Shown in pieces: positions 8,891 through 16,521 of a DNA stretch of 64,000 nucleotides; within the stretch, counting starts at the first letter, position 1; each line of letters starts with the position of its first letter. Both the position numbers and the translations under genes were made by a program. The notes under the pieces are model-generated. The model was not told the origin of the DNA. It was given only the letters and a program-made list of their open reading frames with translations, and did not search any database. The stretch comes from Saprospiraceae bacterium (lineage in GTDB: Bacteria > Bacteroidota > Bacteroidia > Chitinophagales > Saprospiraceae): the NCBI GenBank assembly GCA_020630955.1, contig JAHDIE010000015.1, positions 1 through 64,000 of the forward strand, written 5' to 3'.

Positions 8891-9769
8891 ATGAATATTG
8901 CCGTTCTATCTAGAAATCCAGCACTTTATAGCACCCAAAGTCTTGTTCAGGCAGCAAGGAGAAGACACCATTATGTTCGAGTCATTGATTATGTCAACTG
9001 TGATATGGTTTTAGATGCAACAAATCCAAAAATCATGTACAATGGACAACAATTGGGAAATATAGATGCTATTATTCCTAGAATTGGTTCTGGTCATACT
9101 GCCTATGGAGCACAAATTATTAGACAGTTTAAGGGTGCAGGTGTGTATTCAACTTTGGATGAAAATGCACTTTTGGAAGCAAGAAATAAAATTGCATCAA
9201 TGCAAATTTTATCAAATAATGGAATCCTCATTCCTAAGTCTTTAATCTCTAACAATTCTTTATTTTTTGATGATATTCTCAACCAATTAGATGATGAAAA
9301 AGTAGTTATCAAATTGGTAAATGGAACACATGGTTTAGGAGTTATTCTGGCGGATACTCATAAGCAAGCCACCTCAATAATGGAAGCTTTCTCTAGATCG
9401 AAAAGTAAAGTTTTTATGCAAGAATTTATTGAAGAAGCAGGTGGTGCAGACATTAGGGTCTTTATTGTCAATGGTCAAATTGAAGGAACCATGAAACGTC
9501 AAGCCAAAGAAGGAGAATTCCGATCCAACCTTCACAGAGGGGCCACAGCAAATATAGAACCCATATCAGACGAAGAAGCAAGAGTTGCACTGAAAGCAGC
9601 AGAAATTTTAGGCTTAAAAATCGCAGGCGTAGATATGCTTCGATCCAAGAAAGGACCTATGATTCTTGAAGTAAATGCATCTCCAGGGTTAGAAGGAATA
9701 GAAACAACTACACGAAATGATATAGCAGGAAAAATTATTGCTATGATAGAGGAAGACACTAAAAAATAA
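8891..9769 (+). CDS. rimK: RimK: ribosomal protein S6-L-glutamate ligase (ATP-grasp)
   Basis: 292 residues, the usual RimK length. It starts MNIAVLSRNPALYSTQSLVQA like RimK (cited in part) and has an ATP-grasp domain from about 95: the lysine-rich ATP-binding strands KVVIKLVNGTHGLGV (137-151), FMQEFIEEAGGADIRVF (about 176-192), and the metal-binding end MILEVNASPGLEGIE (about 257-271). RimK adds glutamate residues to the C-terminus of ribosomal protein S6, or makes poly-glutamate, and affects translation. The next gene, an AstE/AspA-like hydrolase, starts 2 nt after the stop and a PBP4 gene follows, so this is an operon. Whether the substrate here is S6 is inferred from family. Confidence 0.9.
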   Translation: MNIAVLSRNPALYSTQSLVQAARRRHHYVRVIDYVNCDMVLDATNPKIMYNGQQLGNIDAIIPRIGSGHTAYGAQIIRQFKGAGVYSTLDENALLEARNKIASMQILSNNGILIPKSLISNNSLFFDDILNQLDDEKVVIKLVNGTHGLGVILADTHKQATSIMEAFSRSKSKVFMQEFIEEAGGADIRVFIVNGQIEGTMKRQAKEGEFRSNLHRGATANIEPISDEEARVALKAAEILGLKIAGVDMLRSKKGPMILEVNASPGLEGIETTTRNDIAGKIIAMIEEDTKK

Positions 9770-9771
9770 GA

Positions 9772-10731
9772 ATGAGTCAAGCAAGGACAATAACCATTGA
9801 AAAAGAGGAAATTAGACCAGGTGAGTACAAACAAATCTCTATCAATGTTGGGCGACTACCTTCCGACACCAGAATTAATATCAGAGCACATGTATTCCAT
9901 GGCAAGGAAGCTGGTCCCACGGTTCTAATATTAGGAGGGATTCATGGAGATGAAATCGTAGGCGTAGAAATTGTAAGAAGAAGTATAGCAGAAGGACATT
10001 TTGAGGGTATCCAGGCAGGAACAATAATCGCAATTCCGTTATTGAATGTCTATGGTTTTATAAATTTTAGTCGAGAGGTGCCAGATGGTAAAGATGTCAA
10101 TAGAAGTTTCCCAGGGAGTACTTCAGGCTCTCTTGCTAGCCGTGTTGCTCGTACACTTTCCAAGAAAATTTTACCCTATGTAGATTATGCTATGGATTTT
10201 CATACAGGCGGTGCCTCGCGGTATAATTATCCTCAGGTTCGATACACCAAAAATTATCCTGAATCAAAATCCCTTGCTGATGTTTTCAAGGCACCCTTTC
10301 AAATTGAAAACACAGTCATTAAAAACTCATTCAGAAAAACTTGTAGAGATATGAATATCCCTTCAATTGTGTTTGAAGGAGGCGAATCCGTACGACTCGA
10401 TGGATATTCTATTATTGTTGGCCTTAAAGGCATACAAAGAGTACTCAATCATTTGGGTATCTTTGATAAAAATACCCCAGCCCCCGATTACAAAGTGATT
10501 AATATCAAAAGAACCAGTTGGCTGCGTGCTCCATATTCGGGCATGTTTGTTTGGTCCCAATCTTCGGGAACGTTTGTAAAAGTAGGCGAACCATTGGGAA
10601 TGATATATGATCCATTTGGAACAAAATCGGTAACTGTTAATTCTAAATATGAAGGATACATTATTGGACACAACAATGCCTCAGTGGTCAATCAAGGAGA
10701 TGCTCTATTCCATATTGGATACGAGATTTAG
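9772..10731 (+). CDS. Succinylglutamate desuccinylase/aspartoacylase-family metallohydrolase
   Basis: 319 residues of the AstE/AspA branch of the M14 fold. Zinc ligands and catalytic residues are visible: H58 and E61 in GGIHGDE, H144 in DFHTGG, N110-R111 in NRSFPG, and E202 in VFEGGES. A C-terminal beta domain (about 235-319) with SGMFVW and GEPLGMIYD resembles the end of many bacterial family members. The family cleaves amide bonds next to acidic groups, for example N-succinylglutamate or N-acetylaspartate. The gene starts 2 nt after rimK, a pairing seen widely, so the substrate may be the glutamate tails made by RimK; this is inference. Confidence 0.85.
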   Translation: MSQARTITIEKEEIRPGEYKQISINVGRLPSDTRINIRAHVFHGKEAGPTVLILGGIHGDEIVGVEIVRRSIAEGHFEGIQAGTIIAIPLLNVYGFINFSREVPDGKDVNRSFPGSTSGSLASRVARTLSKKILPYVDYAMDFHTGGASRYNYPQVRYTKNYPESKSLADVFKAPFQIENTVIKNSFRKTCRDMNIPSIVFEGGESVRLDGYSIIVGLKGIQRVLNHLGIFDKNTPAPDYKVINIKRTSWLRAPYSGMFVWSQSSGTFVKVGEPLGMIYDPFGTKSVTVNSKYEGYIIGHNNASVVNQGDALFHIGYEI

Positions 10732-12166
10732 CCTTATTCTTTTTATCTGCCTTTCGGCAAATGGTTTCTCCCAAGAAAGCAATACACTACAAAGTAAATT
10801 AGATCGTTTTCTACTTTCTTCAGAATTTAAGTATGCATCTGTTAGCATTACTGTTGTCGATTATGAAACCAGCGAACATCTTGCACAAGTCAATCCGGAC
10901 ATGTCTATCATACCAGCATCCTCGCTTAAATTATTGACCACCTTAAGTGCAGTTGAATTGCTAAGTGATACTTTCCAATTTGTTACAAGAATAACCCACG
11001 ATGGATACATCGAAGCAGATGGTACACTCAAAGGAAATATTTACATTGAAGGAACTGGTGACCCTACCTTTGGTTCAGGGAAGTTTAGAGAAGAAATGGA
11101 TTTTGAAAAACTATTTCCAAGAATTGCCAAGGCCATAACTGACAAAGGCATCAGCTGTGTAGATGGATATATTGTTGCTGATGAATCCGAATTCAACGCA
11201 TTCCCAATCTCACCATCTTGGCAATGGAATGACTTAGGAAATTATTATGCTTCAGGAGCATGGGGTATCAACATCAATGAAAATGAATACAAAATTATTT
11301 TCACAAACAGATCAACCATCGGACGGCGGCCTTCGATTAGTCATCATTATCCATACATTCCTAATTTGGTATTTTCTAATGAAGTAAGCGTAGACAGCTC
11401 ACATACTGGTGACCAGGCATATATTTTTGGCGGGCCTTATAATTATCAAAAAAGAATAGTAGGAACCATCCCTCAGGGTAACAAATCATTTACAATCAAA
11501 GGATCAATACCAGATCCACCTCTCTTTGCTGCATACTTTCTTTCAGAAAAACTGAAGGAAAGAAAAATCAAAACAGGAGGATATAAAACAGAATATTATC
11601 CCAAAGCAAAATCACAAAGGAAGTTAATTACAAGAATCAAATCTCCTTATCTTATAGATATTGCTCAAGCTGCAAATTACGACAGCAATAACCTCTATTG
11701 CGAAGCTATACTTAAGGCAATGGGAAAGAAAAAAAATGGAGAAGCAACTGGACAAAATGGAATTGCAGCCATCAGAGGAATCCTGCGAAAATTTGGCGTT
11801 GACCACAAGGCGCTTAACATGGAAGATGGATCTGGACTTTCTGCTCGAAACAATATTAGTAGTCACCTTTTGGCTGATTTTCTACAACAATTTACTAAGA
11901 AAAAAGGGATCGAATACACCAAAGAATTACTACCCAAAGCTGGGTCCCAAGGAACAGTCAGAGGAGTTCTTAGAAATTCTCCAGCACAAGGTCATGTCTG
12001 GATGAAATCGGGATCAATGAATCGTGTCCTGACATATACAGGCATCCTGCAAGACAGCAGAGGAAATTGGAAAACCTTTAGCATAATGATCAATGGCTTT
12101 GATGTCAAGTATAGAGTAATGAGAAGTAAAGTAGAAAAAATGGTGGGTTGGATTTACCGATATTAA
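10700..12166 (+). CDS. dacB: D-Ala-D-Ala carboxypeptidase/endopeptidase, PBP4 family
   Basis: The 488-residue protein carries all three motifs of class C penicillin-binding proteins: SxxK in PASSLKLL (S74-K77), SxN in DSNNLYCE, and KSG in MKSGSM near the C-terminus. PBP4 enzymes trim or cut peptidoglycan cross-links in the periplasm. I chose the ATG at 10700 rather than 10649 because it places a clean signal peptide (MLYSILDTRFSLILFICL then ANGFSQ) at the N-terminus. The start then overlaps the metallohydrolase gene by 32 nt, implying translational coupling. Large inserted domains I and III between motifs 1 and 2 are consistent with PBP4 length. Confidence 0.9.
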   Translation: MLYSILDTRFSLILFICLSANGFSQESNTLQSKLDRFLLSSEFKYASVSITVVDYETSEHLAQVNPDMSIIPASSLKLLTTLSAVELLSDTFQFVTRITHDGYIEADGTLKGNIYIEGTGDPTFGSGKFREEMDFEKLFPRIAKAITDKGISCVDGYIVADESEFNAFPISPSWQWNDLGNYYASGAWGININENEYKIIFTNRSTIGRRPSISHHYPYIPNLVFSNEVSVDSSHTGDQAYIFGGPYNYQKRIVGTIPQGNKSFTIKGSIPDPPLFAAYFLSEKLKERKIKTGGYKTEYYPKAKSQRKLITRIKSPYLIDIAQAANYDSNNLYCEAILKAMGKKKNGEATGQNGIAAIRGILRKFGVDHKALNMEDGSGLSARNNISSHLLADFLQQFTKKKGIEYTKELLPKAGSQGTVRGVLRNSPAQGHVWMKSGSMNRVLTYTGILQDSRGNWKTFSIMINGFDVKYRVMRSKVEKMVGWIYRY

Positions 12167-12216
12167 GTCAATGTTAGACAATCCTTGAGCCGATCATAAG
12201 GTTATTTTATCTGTAA

Positions 12217-12945
12217 TTACTTCTTTTGAGCTTGCACAATATATTGAAAATCAAGTGAAGTATCATCTGTAACAATATCAGTAAATCCTGCAGCTGCTAA
12301 ATCCTCTTCCACCAAGTGAATGTATACACGATTTGAATAATCAGGAGCTTCAATTGGTAAATTCCTAACCTTATAATCAACAATATGTATTCTGCCATTA
12401 TCATTAAGTGCAGTATGACATTTACGGAAGTATTCTCTACGGTTTTCAAAATATCCCATGACATTAACGATTAGAATATCGTCTACTTCCCTACTGTTCA
12501 ATAAGGGATCATCAGGCTCCGCCAATCTTGTTTCAAATTTATTCTTATTATCATCAGAAAGAGACAAAGCCAAATTCTTCATCAATTCAATAAGGTCGGG
12601 CTCAATCTCAATAGCAATCACCTTGTTTGCTCTGGGGATCATTCTAAAAGAAAAGTAACCAGTTCCCGCTCCAATATCGGCAACTGTTCTGTTTTCCAAA
12701 TTTCCCATTTTATCCAATATAAGACTGGGCTTCTGCCATGCCTCTCTTGAATCAGTTTCAACTTTCGGAATTTCTTCAACTAATAAAGATTCTACCTCAA
12801 CTTCAGGAATTTCAACAGTTTGGTTCCCCTGACATGAAGAAATCATGACCATTAATAAAACCAAAACATAAAAGCGAAATAAATCCAATTGTGAAATTTT
12901 TCTCAATATACGGAAGAAGGATCGACCAATTCTAATTTTTTTCAT
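12217..12945 (-). CDS. Class I SAM-dependent methyltransferase with lipoprotein signal
   Basis: 242 residues. The N-terminus is basic (MKKIRIGRSFFRILRK), then hydrophobic (LFRFYVLVLLMVM) and ends in ISSC at about residue 38, a plausible lipobox, followed by a Glu-rich linker. From about 70 a Rossmann methyltransferase domain starts, with motif I VADIGAGTGYFS (about 88-99), an acidic end of beta 2 in IAIEIE, and DDILIVNVMGY as motif IV region. Such lipidated or exported methyltransferases recur in Bacteroidota, but SAM outside the cytoplasm is unexplained. The gene start overlaps the upstream Lrp gene by 14 nt, so the pair is translationally coupled. The substrate is unknown. Confidence 0.75.
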   Translation of the reverse strand: MKKIRIGRSFFRILRKISQLDLFRFYVLVLLMVMISSCQGNQTVEIPEVEVESLLVEEIPKVETDSREAWQKPSLILDKMGNLENRTVADIGAGTGYFSFRMIPRANKVIAIEIEPDLIELMKNLALSLSDDNKNKFETRLAEPDDPLLNSREVDDILIVNVMGYFENRREYFRKCHTALNDNGRIHIVDYKVRNLPIEAPDYSNRVYIHLVEEDLAAAGFTDIVTDDTSLDFQYIVQAQKK

Positions 12946-13408
12946 GAATCAACAAAGGTACATTACGCCGAAATGCTGTTTCAAACGAAATGGTAGTATT
13001 GGTACCTTCCACTCCTTCGATAGGTTGAATTTTTTCGTAAATAACATCTCTGAGATCTCTATTGTTGACAGCATAAATTTTCACCAATAAAGCATATCTG
13101 CCAGATATATTGACACACTCTACAATCTCTGGAATTTTAGATAACTCCTCCTCCACCCTTCTGTGATGTTTTGAATTGGTCAACATAATCTGTGTATATG
13201 CTGATGATTGATAACCTAAGGACCATGGACTTAAGCGATAGGTAGCATTTTCAAGAATCCCATAGGCTTTTAACTTTCTAATGCGTTGATGCACAAAAGT
13301 ATTTGAAACATTCAGCTTTTTGGCCAATTTTATCATTGGAATTCGAGCATCTTGTGTCAATTCATTAATAATTCTCTCATCAAATGCGTCAAGTTTAAAT
13401 TCACTCAT
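12932..13408 (-). CDS. Lrp/AsnC family transcriptional regulator
   Basis: 158 residues with an N-terminal winged helix (about 5-60: FDERIINELTQDARIPMIKLAKKLNVSN is the classic start, shown in the protein over residues 8-36) and a C-terminal RAM/AsnC ligand-binding domain (about 68-150; EIVECVNISGRYALLVKIYA). These regulators form octamers or hexadecamers, sense amino acids and wrap DNA at arrayed sites. The gene is divergent from marC and overlaps the downstream methyltransferase gene. The sequence TACTTAAAGTA, 5 nt upstream of its ATG, and two related copies further on are candidate autoregulatory sites. Confidence 0.92.
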   Translation of the reverse strand: MSEFKLDAFDERIINELTQDARIPMIKLAKKLNVSNTFVHQRIRKLKAYGILENATYRLSPWSLGYQSSAYTQIMLTNSKHHRRVEEELSKIPEIVECVNISGRYALLVKIYAVNNRDLRDVIYEKIQPIEGVEGTNTTISFETAFRRNVPLLIHEKN

Positions 13409-13413
13409 AGAAA

Positions 13414-13512
13414 TACTTAAAGTAAAATATATAATGACTCTAATTTAATACTTTTAGTTTATTATTGACTTAGTATTCACTTTTTCAAGTCATTAATGTC
13501 ACTTTTAGTCTA
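13414..13512. promoter_or_regulatory. Arrayed ACTTWWAGT repeats between lrp-like gene and marC
   Basis: Three related words lie in the 141-bp divergent intergenic region: the perfect palindrome TACTTAAAGTA (13414-13424), TACTTTTAGTT (13449-13459) and CACTTTTAGTC (13500-13510), spaced 35 and 51 nt apart. The last two share acttttagt[tc]ta as a direct repeat. Spaced arrays are how Lrp-family octamers bind. Binding is inferred, the repeats are seen. Confidence 0.4.
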
Positions 13513-13518
13513 ATTTTG
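13511..13518 (+). promoter_or_regulatory. -7 promoter element of marC
   Basis: TAATTTTG is an exact match to the Bacteroidota -7 consensus TAnnTTTG, 31 nt upstream of the marC ATG. No clear TTG is visible at the -33 position. It abuts the last ACTTTTAGT repeat, so a regulator bound there would touch RNA polymerase. Confidence 0.45.
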
Positions 13519-13549
13519 CGTTTAAATAGAAATTACAAAAAACACAATT

Positions 13550-14110
13550 ATGGCAGCAATCTTATCAGTAACAGTTATTCTTTTTTCAGTCATTGACATG
13601 TTAGGGAATGTTCCAATAATTATTGGTATGAAAAAAGAGGGTTTAAAGTTTAATGAAACAGTCGTAACTTTAATCTCAGCGAGTATTATGGTTACTTTTT
13701 TGTTTTTTGGAACATCAATTCTAGGTGTCTTTGGAATTGATACCTCATCATTTGCCATAGCTGGATCATTGGTCATGTTTTTTATCGGATTAGAAATGAT
13801 ATTGAATATCAAAATATTCAAAGAAGATCCAGAATCAGACGAAGCATCATCGGGAAGTATAGTTCCTATAGCATTCCCTTTGTTGGCAGGTGCTGGAACC
13901 ATGACCACTATCATTTCATTAAAAGCAGAATATGATACTTATAGTATTTTGATAGGGATTCTAATCAACGCAGTTATCATTTTTGGTGTTTTAAAATCTG
14001 TTGATTGGATGTCAACTAAATTATCAGCCCAAGCTATTAGCACATTAAGAAAGGTGTTTGGAATTATCTTATTGGCAATTGCAATTCAAATTGTCAAATC
14101 AAATATTTAA
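13550..14110 (+). CDS. MarC family integral membrane protein
   Basis: 186 residues with about six hydrophobic segments in the MarC arrangement. The start ILSVTVILFSVIDMLGNVPI matches the first helix of the family (F-x-x-x-D-x-x-G-N-x-P), and the repeat-like second half begins IVPIAFPLLAGAGTMTTII, corresponding to the family P-L-x-x-G-P-G-x-I motif. MarC proteins are inner-membrane proteins of unclear function, once thought to be involved in antibiotic resistance. The gene is divergent from the Lrp-like regulator, which may control it, and ends in a strong terminator, so it is monocistronic. Confidence 0.88.
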   Translation: MAAILSVTVILFSVIDMLGNVPIIIGMKKEGLKFNETVVTLISASIMVTFLFFGTSILGVFGIDTSSFAIAGSLVMFFIGLEMILNIKIFKEDPESDEASSGSIVPIAFPLLAGAGTMTTIISLKAEYDTYSILIGILINAVIIFGVLKSVDWMSTKLSAQAISTLRKVFGIILLAIAIQIVKSNI

Positions 14111-14141
14111 GAATAAACACCAGGATGGAACTCTAATTACC

Positions 14142-14195
14142 AAAGCCCATAAATGATGATTTCATTAAATTAAACCATCTTTTATGGGCTTTTTA
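14142..14195 (+). terminator. Rho-independent terminator after marC
   Basis: AAAGCCCATAAA (14142-14153) pairs perfectly with TTTATGGGCTTT (14181-14192), with a further gatg/catc pairing inside, and is followed by a T-rich stretch. It starts 32 nt after the marC stop. Confidence 0.85.
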
Positions 14196-14363
14196 TTCTT
14201 AAAGATAATTATATATCAAAATATATTTTAAATTATATTTAATTGATTTTCAGTTGTTTAACATGCATTTCTGGCTTAAACTAAGAGCATAAAGTGAATC
14301 AAGAACAATATCTGTAAAATTCATCACGTTTTTTGGGTGCTATTTTAATCATTGCATCAAAAC

Positions 14364-16493
14364 ATGAAAATGAATCAGGTCCTAATTGCTGGAGGAGCGG
14401 GCTTCCTTGGCAGCACAATCGTCAACACCCTCCTCCAAAGTAATTACAAAATTAATGTTTTAGACTCTTTAAAATTTGGAGCGAAATCCCTAAGCAAATT
14501 TAAAGATCATGAAAACTTCACATTTTATTTTGGTGATATTACCAACAAAGATGATGTTGAAAGAGCAATTCAAAATTGTCAATATGTCATTGCCTTGGCT
14601 GCAATCGTAGGCGATCCGGCATGCCGAGTCAATCCAGATCTAACCCACAAAATCAATTTTCAAGGAAGCGAAAATTTAATTAATGCTTCAATCAAACATA
14701 AAGTCAAGAGGTTTCTATTTGCCTCATCTTGTAGTGTATATGGCCAAAATCCTGATTTAGACCTGAAAGAAGAAGCCAAACTCAACCCAATTTCTCTTTA
14801 TGCAGAAAGCCAGGTTGCAACAGAAAATGCTTTAATAAAAGTAAAAGATGAACTTAACTTTACAATCTTAAGGCTTTCAACGCTATATGGATTATCGCCA
14901 AGGAGAAGGTTCGATCTTGTTATAAATAACTTCGCTGGCAAATTAGCAAATGGTGAACAAATTGAAATTATTGGTGGCCAACAATGGAGACCATTTTTAC
15001 ATATTAAAGATGCGGCCAAAGCTTTTCAAAATGTTATTGAAGCAGATGAAGAAATGGTAAATGGGCAAATATTTAATATTGGAGCCAATGAAAACAACTT
15101 CCAAATGTCCGAAATAGGAGAAATCATCCGAGCAAATATTCCAAACGCTAAGTTGAAAACTCTTGCTGAAAGATCTGATGCTAGAAGTTATCATGTCAAT
15201 TTTGACAAAGCCAAAACGACTCTTGGATTCAAACCGAAAAACAATATCCATACTGCCATAAAAGAAATGGTAGAAGATATACAAAAAAACCAAATCGATA
15301 CCCAGAACTACCTACACCACAATGGAAAAGCTTGGAGTTACTTCCAAGAAGAAAAATATATTCCATTTGCAGTACCAGAAATTTCACAAATTGAAAAGCA
15401 AGAAATATTGAAGACCATTGATTCAGGATGGTTGTCTGCAGGACCGAAGGTTGCAAAATTTGAAAATGCGCTTTTTGATTATTTTGGAAAGGATGACCTT
15501 CATTGCATTTCCGTTAGTTCGTGTACAGCAGCCTTACACTTGCAATTGCTAGCAAATAATATAGGCCCCGGAGATGAGGTGATCACCTCAGTAAACACCT
15601 TCGCTGCAACTGTTATTACTATCCTTCAATGCGGTGCAAAACCAGTTCTTGTCGATATCAATCCTGAAGATCTGAATCTAGACATAGACCAAGTTAAAGA
15701 AAAGATAACTCCGAAAACCAAAGCCATTGTACCAGTCTATTATGCAGGAAACCCTTGCGATCATTATAAGTTAAAAAAAATATGTCAAAAAAATGGAATA
15801 TTAATTCTGGCAGATGCTGCTCATGCTTTTGGTGGCTGTTTTGATGGACAAAAAATTGGAACCTATGAAGATTCTGCAGCTTTCAGTTTCTATGCAACTA
15901 AAAATCTCACAACAGGAGAAGGAGGACTTATCACCACTTCAAATCAGAAACTTGCGGAAAGGCTTAAAAAAATGAGATCATTTGGTAGACAAACATTCAA
16001 TGATAAACCAAATTACCTATATGAAATTACGGAAGAAGGATACAAATATAACTTTACCGATATCCAAGCATCCTTTGGAATCCATCAGTTAAAAAAAATA
16101 GATGCTTTCAATCAATATCGATCGGAGATTGTAGCCTTCTATAATGAAAACTTTAAGGATTGTCCTTACTTAACATTACCAAGAACAAATAAGCTTGCAA
16201 AAAGCACAAACCACCTCTACCCGCTTCAAGTTCATTTCAACAAATTATCATTAAGTAAACTTGAATTTATTAAAGCCATAGCTCAAAAGAAAATTGGACT
16301 TTCAGTGCACTATGTACCCATTCATCACCATTCCTACTTTCAAAGGAAGCTCGGAATAAAAGCAAATGATTTTAAGCAATGCAATTTCTTTTACGATCAA
16401 GAAATTTCGTTACCAGTCTATACTAAATTAAAGATCGAAGATTTGAAAAGAATTACAAATGCCGTTATAGAAACCATTGCTATTCATACATAG
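14364..16493 (+). CDS. Fused sugar-nucleotide epimerase (SDR) and DegT-type aminotransferase
   Basis: One 709-residue frame joins two enzymes. Residues about 3-305 form an extended SDR domain: NAD-binding GGAGFLGS, D at the end of beta 2, SSCSVYG, and Y146-A-E-S-Q150, where the catalytic lysine of YxxxK is replaced by glutamine. Residues about 325-709 form a DegT/DnrJ/EryC1/StrS aminotransferase, with SSCTAALH, DAAHAFG (D484) and the internal-aldimine lysine K513 in FYATKNLTTGEGG. Members transaminate keto-sugars to aminosugars for surface polysaccharides. The ATG at 14364 is used; a TTG four codons earlier and an ATG two codons later are alternatives. It stands alone, not in a polysaccharide cluster. 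Confidence 0.88.
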   Translation: MKMNQVLIAGGAGFLGSTIVNTLLQSNYKINVLDSLKFGAKSLSKFKDHENFTFYFGDITNKDDVERAIQNCQYVIALAAIVGDPACRVNPDLTHKINFQGSENLINASIKHKVKRFLFASSCSVYGQNPDLDLKEEAKLNPISLYAESQVATENALIKVKDELNFTILRLSTLYGLSPRRRFDLVINNFAGKLANGEQIEIIGGQQWRPFLHIKDAAKAFQNVIEADEEMVNGQIFNIGANENNFQMSEIGEIIRANIPNAKLKTLAERSDARSYHVNFDKAKTTLGFKPKNNIHTAIKEMVEDIQKNQIDTQNYLHHNGKAWSYFQEEKYIPFAVPEISQIEKQEILKTIDSGWLSAGPKVAKFENALFDYFGKDDLHCISVSSCTAALHLQLLANNIGPGDEVITSVNTFAATVITILQCGAKPVLVDINPEDLNLDIDQVKEKITPKTKAIVPVYYAGNPCDHYKLKKICQKNGILILADAAHAFGGCFDGQKIGTYEDSAAFSFYATKNLTTGEGGLITTSNQKLAERLKKMRSFGRQTFNDKPNYLYEITEEGYKYNFTDIQASFGIHQLKKIDAFNQYRSEIVAFYNENFKDCPYLTLPRTNKLAKSTNHLYPLQVHFNKLSLSKLEFIKAIAQKKIGLSVHYVPIHHHSYFQRKLGIKANDFKQCNFFYDQEISLPVYTKLKIEDLKRITNAVIETIAIHT

Positions 16494-16521
16494 TCAGAAG
16501 ATCTAATAAGCCAATTGAATT

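Noticed and set aside
10649-10699. Upstream ATG of dacB inside the metallohydrolase gene
   Set aside because: It would place 17 residues before the signal peptide; the internal ATG gives a normal signal.
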